Below, piece after piece: positions 12,241 through 23,900 of a stretch of 64,000 bases of DNA. The position numbers and the translations under genes are program-made. The notes below the pieces were generated by a model. The model did no database searches, had not been told where the DNA came from, and saw only the letters and a program-made list of their open reading frames with translations. Source of the stretch: Enchytraeus crypticus (Eukaryota; Annelida; Clitellata; Enchytraeida; Enchytraeidae). The number at the start of each line of letters is the position of its first letter. Within the stretch, counting starts at the first letter, position 1. The stretch is taken from assembly GCA_905160935.1 (NCBI GenBank), contig CAJHZI010000697.1, positions 688,001-752,000 on the forward strand. The letters run 5' to 3'.

Positions 12241-12824
12241 TCTACTTCTCAGTCTTCACTGGCTCCCTGTTAATCAACGCATAAAATATAAATTGCTCTA
12301 TTAACTTTCAAAACTGTGCGATTTGACAAGCCTTCTTATCTGAAATTCTTCTTCCCTATCGTCCCTTACGTGCACTTCGTTCCACCGATGCCAATCTTCT
12401 CTCTGGTCCAAATATTCTCACATCATTAGGCAGGCGTTCTTTTTTTACCTTTTTCTTTCTTTTTCTTTTTTTTGTTGGGGACGTCCCTGACATCATCCCT
12501 GGATGAGGAAACGGACGTTAAACCTTTATTTATTATTTATTATTACGCAGCACCCACAATCTGGAACTCTTTACCTGGTAATCTTCGCTCTTGTTTTTCT
12601 CTTTCAACTTTCTCTAGCAAGCTTAAGACTTACCTTTTCCCACCATAGACATAATCAATCTACCTTGACCATTTTTTGATCACCGGACTGGTTTTCGTTT
12701 AGGACCTTACTTCTCCTCAGCACATTTCTTTTGCAGATTGGTCTGGGTGAATTGATCTGTAGTGATTTGTGCTGTTGGGGACGCCCCTGACGTCATCCCT
12801 GGATGAGGAAACGGACGTTAAACC

Positions 12825-12872
<48 letters not shown>

Positions 12873-12875
12873 GGT
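12241..12875 (+). mobile_element. LINE family A 3' copy with (ATT)n tail, containing a nested tail insertion
   Basis: Sense copy starting at CAGTCTTCACTGGCTCCC (protein LHWLPVNQRIKYK) and continuing through the 3' untranslated region to GGAAACGGACGTTAAACC and (TTA)n at 12826-12870. Coding frame is broken. A second, shorter LINE A tail is inserted at about 12465-12550. Confidence 0.88.
12465..12550 (+). mobile_element. LINE family A tail nested inside another LINE A copy
   Basis: A 5'-truncated piece, GGGGACGTCCCTGACATCAT to GTTAAACCTTTATT plus (ATT)n, splits the host copy. Host sequence GGCAGGCGTTC lies before it and ACGCAGCACCCAC after it. A T-rich stretch precedes it and a short TTAC is repeated at both edges. 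Confidence 0.8.
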
Positions 12876-13985
12876 CACGTCACTGCTATTTGGCGCTGCT
12901 TTAAAAAAGTTTTACTAGATTTTAAAGTATCCTGTATAAAAGTCATGAAGTCACCGTTCACGTGACGACGCTACAGCTGATAGTCGTTTTTTCGAAACAA
13001 TGCATTGAGCACAAAGATTGATAGGCTTAAGAGAAAAATTATAAAATGTTCGTTGAATTGGCAATTATTTTGGTATTTGCCACGTAGAAGCTGTTGATTA
13101 CATACGGCGCAAAGCATTTTACCATTTCCTATCTTCTAATAAGAAAGAAACACATTGAAAAGGACTATTTTGTGCTTTTAAGATCAAACTGCTAGGGTCG
13201 ACAATATAAAAACAGCATTTGTGTGTCACCACACTGCGTCCGGCCTTCACTTTGTAGTGTCTGTTAGCTTATTTCCTATTGGCTATATCGTTCAACCTTG
13301 ACAATGAATCGTCACACTTATACGAGGATTGTGGCCCAGATTCTGAACTAGGTCAATAAAAGTCCTCTGTTTACTTTTTACGAGGCGTTCAGCTTGACTT
13401 TGTAGGATTCATATTTATTTAAAAGTTTCCTAATTTATTTGATCAATTTTTTGACTGCTTCATAAGGTTAGCGAAGACTTTTGTTAGAATTTTAGTAACC
13501 AGCAAAATATAATTTACGAGTATGCTTACCAAAATAGCATTGCAATTCATAATAACAGAGTGCACATGTTCCCTGCAGTAGGAGAGTCGTTTAGCATCGT
13601 ATGTTACACCTTATACCTTCTGATTCAGTACTACTGCGATACTGTTAGAAAGCACAGGCTAGAAATCCTTCAGTAACTTAATTATAGTCTCTATGAGTCC
13701 GTAAGATGCATAGAAATAATCTGACAATCTAAAGAGTAACCGTAGCCTACATAACATGCATTAATTTGCATGTAGGCCTATGTTTTGTAGTATCATACAT
13801 ATACCCTTTCATGCACATAGGCCTGTGTATATAGGCCGGTGTGCATGAATGTGTCTATGTATGATACAAAAATAGCCTATGTGTATGAGTATATGTATGT
13901 GTATAAATATGATACAGATAGACACAGTAAAGCATGACTTATCTTGGAGTCTCGCTTTCCGAAGCTGGCTCATTCTAAAGGAAGC
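12876..13985. other. Intergenic, nothing recognised
   Basis: No coding exon, repeat family or RNA gene recognised; short open frames only. Contains one TAGGCCTA octamer at 13773 and TATGTGTAT-rich sequence around 13800-13920. Confidence 0.5.
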
Positions 13986-13989
13986 TTTC

Positions 13990-14965
13990 TTGTTTCGCTC
14001 CAATGACTATGGATGAGATTACTAAATTAGTTTTAAACTCACCAGCTAAAAATTGTGACTTAGATCCCTATACTTCTCCAGAAGGTGTATTCACTTGATT
14101 ATTGCAATAACCTTGAATATTATTATTAGCTCTCTGTCCATTGGAATGTTTCGTGAAACATTAGAAGTCAATACTTGATAAAGAATCATTATCTAATTAC
14201 AGACTCATATCTAACCTGTAATACCTCTCTAACTTCATTAAAAGAATTGACCTTCTGCGGCTCTGTATTCATTTCTCATCTTCTTTTTAATGAGCAACAA
14301 CTGCTTAAACAAAACACCGCCCCACTGAAATTGTTCTGGTTCTCATATGTAAATAATTCCATCTTTAAAGACCTCAATGCGTACTTGACGCCTAATTTAT
14401 TTGTTCTTGATCCGTTGTTGCCTATTTTTTTATCATAATTTCCCCTTGGAACACGTTTCTTCCTGGTTTAGCATGAACCTTCTAAGATGTGCATTGTTGT
14501 TTTAGTGTGAAAGTCAAGAAGTCCTCTTAACCTTCCCGCCTCAAGTATGTCTTGAGAGCTTACTTCTTGGTTTTATCCCATTCAACCTCTTTACTCCACC
14601 ACTAAGCTCTCTGATCTCTTCTCAGTCTCTTAAACAAGTCTTTGCTGATGACACTCATTTATATCCTTTCTCCCTCATCTTCAATATTAGAGTACTGCAG
14701 GAGGGCTAAACCCTCCTGCAGTAATCTTTCAGTCTAAATCCTCTGGGATGTCTGCTAATTTCTTACCACTTAATCCATTAAGATTGAATTCTTGTTGCCT
14801 GGGATACCTCAATAGCTGCTATTTAAAGCTGAATGTGCAATCACTTTCCCTCTCTATAACACCTGTTTCGTCGGTGAAGAATCTCGGTGATGCCCTTGAT
14901 GAACACCTAACCTTTCAAGAAGATATATTTAAAATTCACATAGTCATATTTCTTCCATGTCCATG
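13990..14965 (+). pseudogene. Decayed CR1/L2-like reverse transcriptase
   Basis: Scattered RT blocks in several frames: NSPAKNCDLDP near 14030, the NYRLISNLSFISK-type block near 14190, HLLFNEQQLL near 14280, VFADDTHLY (the RT catalytic box) near 14640 and MSANFLPLNP with VKNLGDALDEHL at 14748-14920. Frame changes and a fold-back repeat at 14693-14723 break it. Probably a relic of the LINE A group, immediately upstream of HSD17B8. Confidence 0.75.
14693..14723. repeat. Perfect 13-bp inverted repeat with 5-bp loop
   Basis: TACTGCAGGAGGG, loop CTAAA, then CCCTCCTGCAGTA, inside the decayed RT. Confidence 0.95.
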
Positions 14966-15118
14966 ATCTTAATCGTATATGTTTAGAATGATTGCGCATC
15001 AGCAATATAGTAATAAGCAGTAGGTGGTAATAACGAATATATTTATTCTATTCAGAAATTTGTTATAGTGCTATGGCAAATATTTCCACATTGTATTTGT
15101 TTATTTTGTGAATAGATC

Positions 15119-18100
15119 ATGGCTGCAGCAGCAGGATTACTGAGTGGCAGATTGGCTCTAATTACAGGTTTTGGATAACTTTTACTAAAGCTTCATTGAA
15201 TGTCTTAAATATGTAGATTTGAACTTTTCTCTGTGCTGTGTCTGGGCCAATTCAAAATAAACTAACTGTAAGCTGTGCAAGTCATACAAGGTGACTGAAT
15301 CCAAACTTAGGAAAACAATTGAAAAGCACCCCATATGCTATATTTTAGATTTGGTAGTGGCTTAGATTTTGTGATTGAATGAGCTTCTTGGTCAATGGTA
15401 TGCTCATACTGAGCATATGCACCTTGAGCCTGCCATTTAACGGAACATAAGAGAGATTTGAATGTTATTTACTCTCCAAATTATCATTGTAAATGTTATA
15501 TCATTAAGTATAATATAAGAAGAACTGAAGCAAAATGAACAGAATTCAATGATAAGAAACCGAATTTATCTAAACTATGCTGTTAGTTGATGCAATTGGT
15601 AAAAATGTGTAAAGTTTAATCATCGGCTTCGTAATGTTGGAGATTAGTGCAGCTTGTGAATGGCTGCAATCAATGAATGAGCTTCTTTCTTTCACCGGCA
15701 ATGACTTTTGCCGGTGGGCTGCTAACAGTTGGCTTCGTAGCTCTGTGCTATAATCCTTATTTATAGTTTAGATCTGTATTTGCATGTATTTCTGAAAGAT
15801 TTCACATTTTCATTGAGCCATCTTTGAAAAATGTCACACACCTCCGTTGCAATGGGGTCTCATTTTTGAACTGGTCTCTCAGAAGTATATGGCAGAATGT
15901 TTGATGAACCTCTTCTTTTATTCAACGGCTTCAATGTGTCTTTGAATGTTTAATATTTTCATGGACAAATGTAGAAAGTTCTTCTTTACTGTTCTGTTGA
16001 TGTTCTAGGTGCTGGTAGTGGCATAGGACAAGCAGTGTGCAAGGCTTTTGCTGCGCAAGGTGCTCGGGTAGCTGCGGTAGATGTGCAAGAACAGGTACAC
16101 GAGACCTTACAACATCTGACTCCAGGTGAGCACTCCAGTGATCAATCAATCTCTTGAAACTAAATTGTTATGTACTGTGCATTTCATCAATTTAACGCTA
16201 CATCAGTGTTGAGTGTAGTAGATTTAATAGCAGTAATAATTATTATTATTGTAGTAATAATATTAGTAATAATAATATTAGTAATAGTAACAATATAATT
16301 TAATAATAATAATATTCATGAGAATAATGATAATAATATCGAGAATAATAATAATAAAAATAATAACAATTATGAATTAATAGTAAGAAGATGAAGAGTA
16401 TACAAATAATAAACATGTTAAGAACCTTTGTAAATGATTATAATTACAATGATAATAATAACAATATTGATAATATTAATAACAGTGAATTGTGTTTAAA
16501 TCTCATTTCTTGTTTTAAACATTATATCATGAACTTTCTCACCATTGGAATTAAGTGATTAGCTCAGTTGAAAGCTCTAAGAGTTCATCCTACTGAATTA
16601 CTATATAATGTCTTATTTTGTTCAATGTATAATATGAATACAGTGGCTTAGAGAAGCTTAGCCTTGAGACATTAAAGTCTATTTTTGTTTGTGTATTCCA
16701 GGTTTGACGCATAAGGCCTTCACAGCTGATGTATCGAACGCAGAAGCGGTTGAGACATTATTTAAGCAAGTGAAGAGTGAATTTCTGCAGGCTCCATGTT
16801 GTGTTGTTAACTGTGCTGGTATCACTAGAGACAAAGTTCTGCTGAAGATGACTGAGAAAGACTTTAATGATGTCATTAATGTCAATCTAAAGGTAATTAA
16901 CTTATTTGTCATTAAGTGCTGTTTATCAGTGCCATTGTCTGATTATCTTATCTCGCTTTAATATTAAAGGCTATAAAGTTAAGTTTAATGTCTCTATGCA
17001 TATCCCAAGGATACTATAAGAGACAGTCCAAATGAGAATTCGGACCTGTGGACACCTGCGTATCATGCAAGTCTGCTAATCATTCACCCATCGAACTGGT
17101 GCGGTTATTGACTCTGCATGGGTGGGATGGGACACATTCAGGTATGATGAATATTTTGCAAAGAAGATCTGGCTATGATATTGTCAAATAACTTGTAGCG
17201 CTTAATAGTATATATGTGGTTGTATTCATTGTTAAAATCTTTATTTTTATTTATTCAAGAAGCAGTTAAAGTTATTACTAGTAATAGTAAACTACGGTAT
17301 ACTAATGTTGCATTTCTCATGAAAATGAGGCTATATAATGTCCTACAATGGCTCTCTTACCAAGTAATAACAGAGAACATTGTCTATCCGGCTGCATTCT
17401 CTTACCAAACAACAACAGAGAACGTTGTCTATGTGGCTGCATTCTCTTACCAAACAACAACAGAGAATGTTGTCTATCTAGCTGCATTCTCTTACCAGAC
17501 AACAGAAGAGAATGTTGTCATTATGGCTACATTCTATTACCAAGCTACTGTAGGGAACAGATTCTAGTGTTAGTCTTGTTGTTTGCAGGGAACGTTTCTG
17601 GTGACGCAGGCAGCCAGCAGGAACATGGTTCAAGACAAAGTGAAGAACGGTTCAATAATTAACATTTCCAGTATTATCGGGAAGGTAATTAGGATGTTAA
17701 AAAAATATCCCGAAAGTCCCTTATGATAAGTAATTTGATAAAATTACCAATAATTCTGCCATATTCCGCCTAGAGTCCCGCTGATTAATTTTGTGCCTAC
17801 AATGCTTAGCAGACAGTCGGTTATACTAGATGGTTTAAACTTAATGTAGATCACTCTTTTTGACCCCCCTATTCGTGGAACTTTTTCCCCGTATTAATAA
17901 TTTGATCTCTTTGAGGAAAACCCCTTCCCTTAGGAAGCTTGCATCCAAATGTCGTACAAGTTCTTTTGACACTCTCATTTACACCTGCTATTGATTCACT
18001 GTTTTCTTATAGTTTTCTCAGCTTACAATTCCGAAGAGGTCATTTAACCAGTTTTCAAAACTTCTTAATTTCATATCAGATATCTGTTCTTTATTAAATT

Positions 18101-19651
18101 GTTTTATTGATTTAGGATTGGATTTAGCTACTTGTATCACTTGAGACGTCCACTGCTTGACCTTCAAATCAGGAACCAAGCAATATACGCTCATTTTATT
18201 GTAATATATTGTGTAGATGGGTAACATAGGCCAATGTAACTACGGAGCCTCTAAGGCTGGTGTGATTGGGTTCACAAAGTCTGCGGCTAAGGAGCTGGCT
18301 CGACATGGCATACGCTGCAATGTGGTGCTCCCTGGATTTATCGATACTCCGATGACTCGCGTGGTGCCGGAGAAAATCATGGAGGGTGTCATCAGTCAGA
18401 TACCATTAGCCAGGATGGGCACCCCGGCAGGTGGGTGTTGAATTATATTCCAATTTGATATAATTTTCATATTTGAGTTCTCACTGCAGTTTTAGAGTGA
18501 TTTATTAATTATCTTTTGATAATTTTTTATGGTGATGATGTTATAGTTATGCGTACCAAGAACAGGATTTCAGTCAGTATTTAATTTAATTTGCGTTATT
18601 TATTGTATGAAAAGTCACATCTATACCATCCTACCTATATTATTCTTGCTAAAATCATGATTGATGAAGCATACTATCCTTTCAGAGTAGATTAACTGGT
18701 TGTTATATGAAGTACTCTTTAGATACTGTGGTAGGTCTATGAGTAGTACTATGTCTCTCGTGTCTGTCATTAGAGAGAAAACATGAGTGAGAACTGAACG
18801 GCAAATATCTTGATCTTGATCGAAAAAGTTCCATTTGTTGTCCAGTGAGTCATATTAATGATTATAAACATTGCTTTCTCGCCCTCAGACGATATCTGAG
18901 AGGTGAAATAGATGCATATGCCACTGTACCGATGTGCTTTTGTTGTATTCCATTAGGAACTTTTAATGTACTTGTATTATTGTAGAAATTTATATACTGT
19001 ACTTTATCTTTGGAAGAGAAATATGCTTCAAATTGGACAATTCATATTAAATTCACATTAAACGATACTAAATACTAAAAAAAATTAATGTTTGCTTGCT
19101 TTTAAGCGCTGCCACTGTTTGTTTCTGCAGAGCTCGCTGACACATGTGTATACCTGGCCTCAGACCTAAGCAGCTACGTCACTGGTGCCAGCATCGAAGT
19201 TACAGGTAAGACTTATGTCGAAAGATGAAATTAATGTATTAAATTGTGTTTATTTAGTTTTTTATTAAAAGCGCAAATAGGTTTAATTAAAAATAGTCCT
19301 TTTTAAACTTCTTATTCCGTTGCATTCATATTAATTAAATCTACCTTGCTTCTCAATGGTGTAATTTATACGAAAACGGAATAAATACTGGAATCCTTGA
19401 AGTAGTAACGGATAAATAGTCAGAATCAATTCCAACTGAAGATTAAAGTAATGATGTGGTTTTCTCAATTTTCTATAATTCAAATATAATCAGGATCTTC
19501 TCTATGTTACAATAAATCAGTTGGCTGTTTAATATTGAACAGGATGCTTATTTGCGTTTTTCTCTGTAATGTAAATTATGCTAATTCATGAAATTTACTT
19601 TAAGACTTTAAATATACTGATTGTTTATTTGCAGGTGGATTACTGATGTAA
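15119..19651 (+). CDS. HSD17B8: 17-beta-hydroxysteroid dehydrogenase 8 / 3-oxoacyl-ACP reductase alpha subunit
   Basis: NAD-dependent short-chain dehydrogenase; in animals it pairs with CBR4 to reduce 3-oxoacyl-ACP in mitochondrial fatty-acid synthesis and also oxidises estradiol. Exons: 15119-15167, 16009-16125, 16702-16892, 17589-17684, 18217-18430, 19131-19205, 19635-19651. All junctions keep frame and total 252 codons plus TAA, near the usual 261. Visible SDR features: cofactor motif TGAGSGIG (residues 16-23, split by intron 1), an Asp after beta-2 (VAAVD), which favours NAD over NADP, NCAGIT, Asn117 in VNVNLK, Ser147 in NISSIIG, and Tyr160/Lys164 in NYGASKAG. IRCNVVLPGFIDTPM and the C-terminal GGLLM fit the family. 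All catalytic residues are present. Intron 3 carries a 45-bp minisatellite. The start is the first ATG (GATCATGG) before the cofactor motif. Confidence 0.95.
16215..16480. repeat. AAT-rich low-complexity tract
   Basis: Imperfect AAT/ATA triplet sequence in intron 2 of HSD17B8. Confidence 0.85.
17341..17560. repeat. 45-bp minisatellite, about five copies
   Basis: The landmark CTTACC recurs at 17356, 17401, 17446 and 17491, with a changed copy (ATTACC) at 17536: exact 45-bp spacing. Each unit contains AACAACAACAGAGAA and GGCTGCATTCT. Because 45 is divisible by three, open frames run through it on both strands; these are artefacts. Lies in intron 3 of HSD17B8. Confidence 0.95.
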
Positions 19652-19897
19652 TGATAATCCAATCAGCATTTCGTATTCCTCGCTTGAGTATCATCTGCAC
19701 AGTTCTTCAGTGTATTGATTGATAAATCTCCGTTAACATAGTTCTCAATGGTTCTTAATTGATGCAGAGAAAAGTAGAATTACCATACCTTAAATGATTT
19801 TGTTCGACAAATTAAACAAATATCAGTATTTCTTTTAATCTTTTAGCATTACACTTGAAGAATATAGATACAATATTAATAATTATCGCATTCATTA

Positions 19898-20045
19898 TAA
19901 TGAAATGATATCAACCTTGTTGATATCTATCACCTTCAATACCGCATATTAAAACCGTTAGGAAATTTATTTAATTTTCAGTATAACCAGTCCTGTGGAT
20001 GTCCAAGATTTTAGCGTCAGATCAGCGCTTGCGTTGAATCAAATT
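19898..20045 (-). mobile_element. SINE2 3' part
   Basis: GATATCAACCTTGTTGATATC palindromic end (19907-19927), then ACCAGTCCTGTGGATGTCC, as in the copies at 41055 and 49955. The tRNA-like head is missing. It lies 250 bp after the HSD17B8 stop. Confidence 0.7.
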
Positions 20046-20882
20046 GAATTGAATTGAATCAGATCAGCAATTTAAGTTTAAATTCATAGCTAATCATTGA
20101 CTGTATTAATTATATGAACCTTATCTCAATATGATGAAACTGATGTGATGATGAGCTTGATTGTTGTTTCTTGTTGTATTGTAGTAATGTGATCAATGTT
20201 TGTGTAATGTCTTCCGTTAATCGTGTATTTTGCTATGATTTCTCACAAAAGTTAATAGTTTTCTCAGAAGTTGTTATTATATTCATGCAATAATTAAAAA
20301 GTGCCCTAAGAGCTTTCTTTACTATATCGCTATAAAATGTTCAACAAGTTTACATTGGATTCATATGAAAACTCCGTGATGGCTTAATTATTTTATATCA
20401 AAGGATGCTTACGTACAATTCTTAATTACTCCCAGGCTGCAAACAAGTCCAAAGCCAAGTCTAAAGTCAGTTTCCTGCTCAAATAGCATGTCAGTGACGA
20501 GGATAGCACTGAATTTGAGCCCTACATCTACTAATCGGCTGCCGAAAAACTTCCAACAAGCCACCGTCTAAGTACTGCTATACCTATCCTATGGTCTATA
20601 ATTAAATCTTGAATTTAAAAGAACATAACAAAAGAATAAGGATTCATTTTGTGAATTCTCTAATTTATAAAGTAACGTTATACTAAATGTCTCTTATAAT
20701 CGGTAGGCAATAGATATATAGAGGTAGTTAAATAATATCTTACTGCATCATCGTCAGCATCATCATCATTATCATCGTCGTCATCATTAGCTTCGTTTCT
20801 ATTGCTGCAATAGCTGTCATCATTTTGGTGATCATCGGAATTACATTGTGGCCTATTACCATGACAATAAATCATCATAAAC
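20046..20882. other. Intergenic, mostly unassigned; weak SINE1 trace
   Basis: At 20440-20560 a diverged minus-strand SINE1 is likely: GTCAGTTTCCTGCTC, CATGTCAGTGACGAG, GAATTTGAGCCC. CATCAT-rich sequence follows at 20750-20820. No gene recognised. Confidence 0.5.
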
Positions 20883-21035
20883 ACTGAGGTCTATCATCAT
20901 GACACTGAGGTCTATCATCATGACACTCTATTATCATGACATTGAGGTCTATCATCATGACACTGAGGTCTATCATCATGACACTCTATCATCATGACAC
21001 TGAGGTCTATCATCATGACACTGAGGTCTATCATG
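20883..21035. repeat. 21-bp tandem repeat, about seven copies
   Basis: Unit CTGAGGTCTATCATCATGAC(A), some copies shortened. It is followed by a (GA)n run at 21139-21163. Confidence 0.92.
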
Positions 21036-21224
21036 ATCATCAGTATAAAAGTGTTCGCATTAGTTTTACGTTCCTCTTTCATTCTAATGGACAGATCGAG
21101 TCAAAAACAGAAGAGAGACAAACAGAGAAACATACAGAGAGAGAGAGAGAGAGAGAGAGAGTGAGAAGGATATCGACCAAGCATGAGGTTAAATTATATA
21201 AGCCGTGCTGCGGATAAATATGGC

Positions 21225-21480
21225 TGGAGGTTGTGAGAGTCTGATGGAACAGGATTATATGAACTCCACAGGGCTATGGGAACTAATCCTCTGCCTCCCC
21301 TCCCCCACGGCTAATTCCACCTCCCCCACTCTCCGATCTCGTTATCGGATCAAAAGTTGCTGACACGTGTCGGGATTATGGTCATGTGACCTTTGCTAGG
21401 ATTACTGGGCGAGCCAACCCAATGTTATTTTACATGAACGAAAGGCCAGAGTCATCAACTGAGGCTATAATCGATCTTTT
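21225..21480. other. Non-repetitive, less AT-rich stretch; possible regulatory element
   Basis: A C-rich segment (CCTCCCCTCCCCCACGG) is followed by GACACGTGTCGGG and GGTCATGTGACC, two near-palindromic E-box-like sequences, and ATCGATC. No coding potential. It stands out from the repeat-rich surroundings, but function is inference only. Confidence 0.3.
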
Positions 21481-21759
21481 ATAATGAAATACGTTCATTT
21501 ATTTCTTTTAAAAATCGCTATATGACATCGGCTCAGGAGCAGAGAAATAATGTTAAATCATATAACAGCATCTGATGATGTGTAGATGAAACGCTCACAC
21601 TCAATGCTACTGGACGTGTAGTTCATCTAGAATTCAGATAATATAAGGTTACTCATATTGGATGATTGTTGTTACAGAAAGTCAAAGATGATGATGTTGA
21701 ACAGCCTTCAGAATGCACTAACATATCGTGATAAGATTTCGAAATTAATTCGTTAGGGT

Positions 21760-21990
21760 GGTTTACCTGATGAATTAGATGAATTTCGCGATGAATTAGG
21801 ACGTCTTGCCTGATGAATTAGGACGTCTTGCCTGATGAATTAGTGCGTCTTACCTAATGAATTATGGCATCTTACCCGATGAATTAGGGTAATTGTACCG
21901 ATGAGTTAAGAAAACTTAGGCCTACCTGATGTGTTGCGATATCTTTTCTGATGAATTAAGATAAATTATCCCAAATCAAAAGGTTAAGTA
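21760..21990. repeat. Degenerate ~22-bp array (GATGAATTAGG)
   Basis: CTGATGAATTAGGACGTCTTG and variants recur about eight times, with related GATGAATTA words continuing sparsely to 22350. Confidence 0.8.
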
Positions 21991-22077
21991 ATTATCCTAA
22001 GTTATCAGGTTGATGTAGTAATTCGTCAAGTATGTTATACTAATAAATCAGACAGGTTATTCTAATTAATTACATCG

Positions 22078-22205
22078 CAGCGGCTATGTCGGTAAAATAT
22101 CCGATCGCGGATCAGTATGTCTGGGTTCAAATTCTGAGTCTCCCGTCACTATTATCGCTTTCGAGAGATGATACTGACGTTAACATCGGCTTTACAGCTA
22201 TTTAA
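22078..22205 (+). mobile_element. SINE1 copy
   Basis: CAGCGGCTATGTCGGTAAAA (A box), GCGGATCAGTATGTC, GGGTTCAAATTCTG (B box), CACTATTATCGCTTTCGAG, ACTGACGTTAAC tail. Confidence 0.88.
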
Positions 22206-22431
22206 ATTCAGGTAAGTAGGCCTATGTGTAAATTTACCTGATCAACTGAGATAACTGGCGAGTTAGAATACTTAACTGATATAAATTAGAATAACTTATC
22301 AGATAAATTATAGTCTCACCGGTGAATTAAGATGATTTACCTCTTCATGAAAAAGGGTATCTGCCTTTTATTGTAATCAACTTACTGACAACAGTAATGC
22401 TGTTCAGTGAGAATGAATAGTAATTTGAATT

Positions 22432-22520
22432 AAAGCTGATAAAGCTAATGTTAACGTTAGTTTCCTCACTCGAAAGCTATTTCAGTGACGGGCGAGCCCG
22501 GGATTTGAATTTGATAATAC
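22432..22520 (-). mobile_element. SINE1, 3' half
   Basis: Reversed tail AAGCTAATGTTAACG, then CACTCGAAAGC and GGCGAGCCCGGGATTTGAA; stops inside the tRNA-like part. Confidence 0.85.
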
Positions 22521-22529
22521 ACTAAGAAT

Positions 22530-23130
22530 CTATTCTCTTGCAGAAAATTAGTGAAAAGAGAGAAAATGATTTGCCGAGAAACAAAATATTCTGCATATTT
22601 TATTATAATTTGGTTAGACAAATCCACTGCAGAACAAGAAAATAAAGTAGTTTGCTGAAGGCTGCAACTGGAGGGTAGTATTTGATTAAATTTAACAAAC
22701 TTGAGATTACATGTACATGAGCAAGGTTCACAAGACTAAAAATACGAGAAGAGGAGAAAGTGAGAAAGCAATGGAGTAAAAGAAAGCTTCTTTAATCTTG
22801 AGAATCTGTCTTAAGAAGGGATTAGGCTGACATCCGCCATATTTATATCCTTCAATCCCATCTCTAACTCCACCCCTTCCCCGTCTCCGTTTAATAACTC
22901 GATCCGCTTCCATCGTGAAATTTTGTTTGAATGCTTTAGCAACAAATCCTTGATTTTTGCAATCCAGTTTCACAGATTGAATGAGACTAAACATCGGCAA
23001 ATATGTTTACCTTTGATGGTCTGCCTTTCGTAGTTCTTTATGATAATAATAATTTTGAATCCACCGTGAAATCCCTCAACAGTCAGTCATGATGTAATCT
23101 TAAATTATGATTTGTGATTATTCAGGTCTT
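22530..23130. other. Intergenic, nothing recognised
   Basis: A 90-codon minus-strand open frame at 22728-23000 has no recognisable domain; its basic segment RVIKRRRGRGG is not enough to call a gene. Confidence 0.45.
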
Positions 23131-23138
23131 ACGCTATA

Positions 23139-23194
23139 ATAATGTATATATATATATATATATATAATGTATATATATATAATATATATATGTA

Positions 23195-23237
<43 letters not shown>

Positions 23238-23260
23238 ATGTTCTGCATGTGGAATTAATA

Positions 23261-23314
<54 letters not shown>

Positions 23315-23335
23315 CGGTATAAACATAATATTATC

Positions 23336-23407
<72 letters not shown>
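23139..23407. repeat. Long compound (AT)n microsatellite
   Basis: Several AT blocks separated by short words such as CTATGTTCTGCATGTGG. Open frames here give only alternating Tyr-Ile. Confidence 0.98.
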
Positions 23408-23410
<3 letters not shown>

Positions 23411-23614
23411 AAGACACAGAGCGAAAGTGAGAGACAGATGAAAATGAGAGCAAGACACAGAATAAGTTTTAAGAATTAATTTAAATGATTTTGCCTTTAG
23501 GCACAGCACTGAGATTTACAGAATCAATAGTTTCCCTAATGCAATTAACACAGGTAATTTACGACGATGATACAACAAATAGTAGTAAACATAAAATAAA
23601 TCAACTCAAGAAGA

Positions 23615-23900
23615 AAGACTCTCTCTCTGTAGTCCTCTTCCAACTGGTTGGTCCAAGGTACATATTCATAATCAGAATCTGCTTTCACGCTCCATAGACA
23701 GCAATCCATAAATAAACAATCAAGTTAATCACGTCACAAAATGCAACAATGCCTTACGTGACCTATAGCTTTGAAAATATATTGTTTTGAGGTGGTTCCC
23801 CTTTGCCTTCCTCAGTTCTTGCATAATCGCCTTTTACGACACGTGCAGTTATCGGTGAGTCTGTTCTTTAGTGTCCCGATCACAATACAGGAAAGAAGCA
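23615..23900 (-). mobile_element. (GA)n-tailed retroposon, diverged
   Basis: CTCTCTCT start, GGTCCAAGGTACATATTCAT, GAGGTGGTTCCCCTTTGCC, CGCCTTTTACGACACGTGC and GTCCCGATCACAATACAG. Confidence 0.8.
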
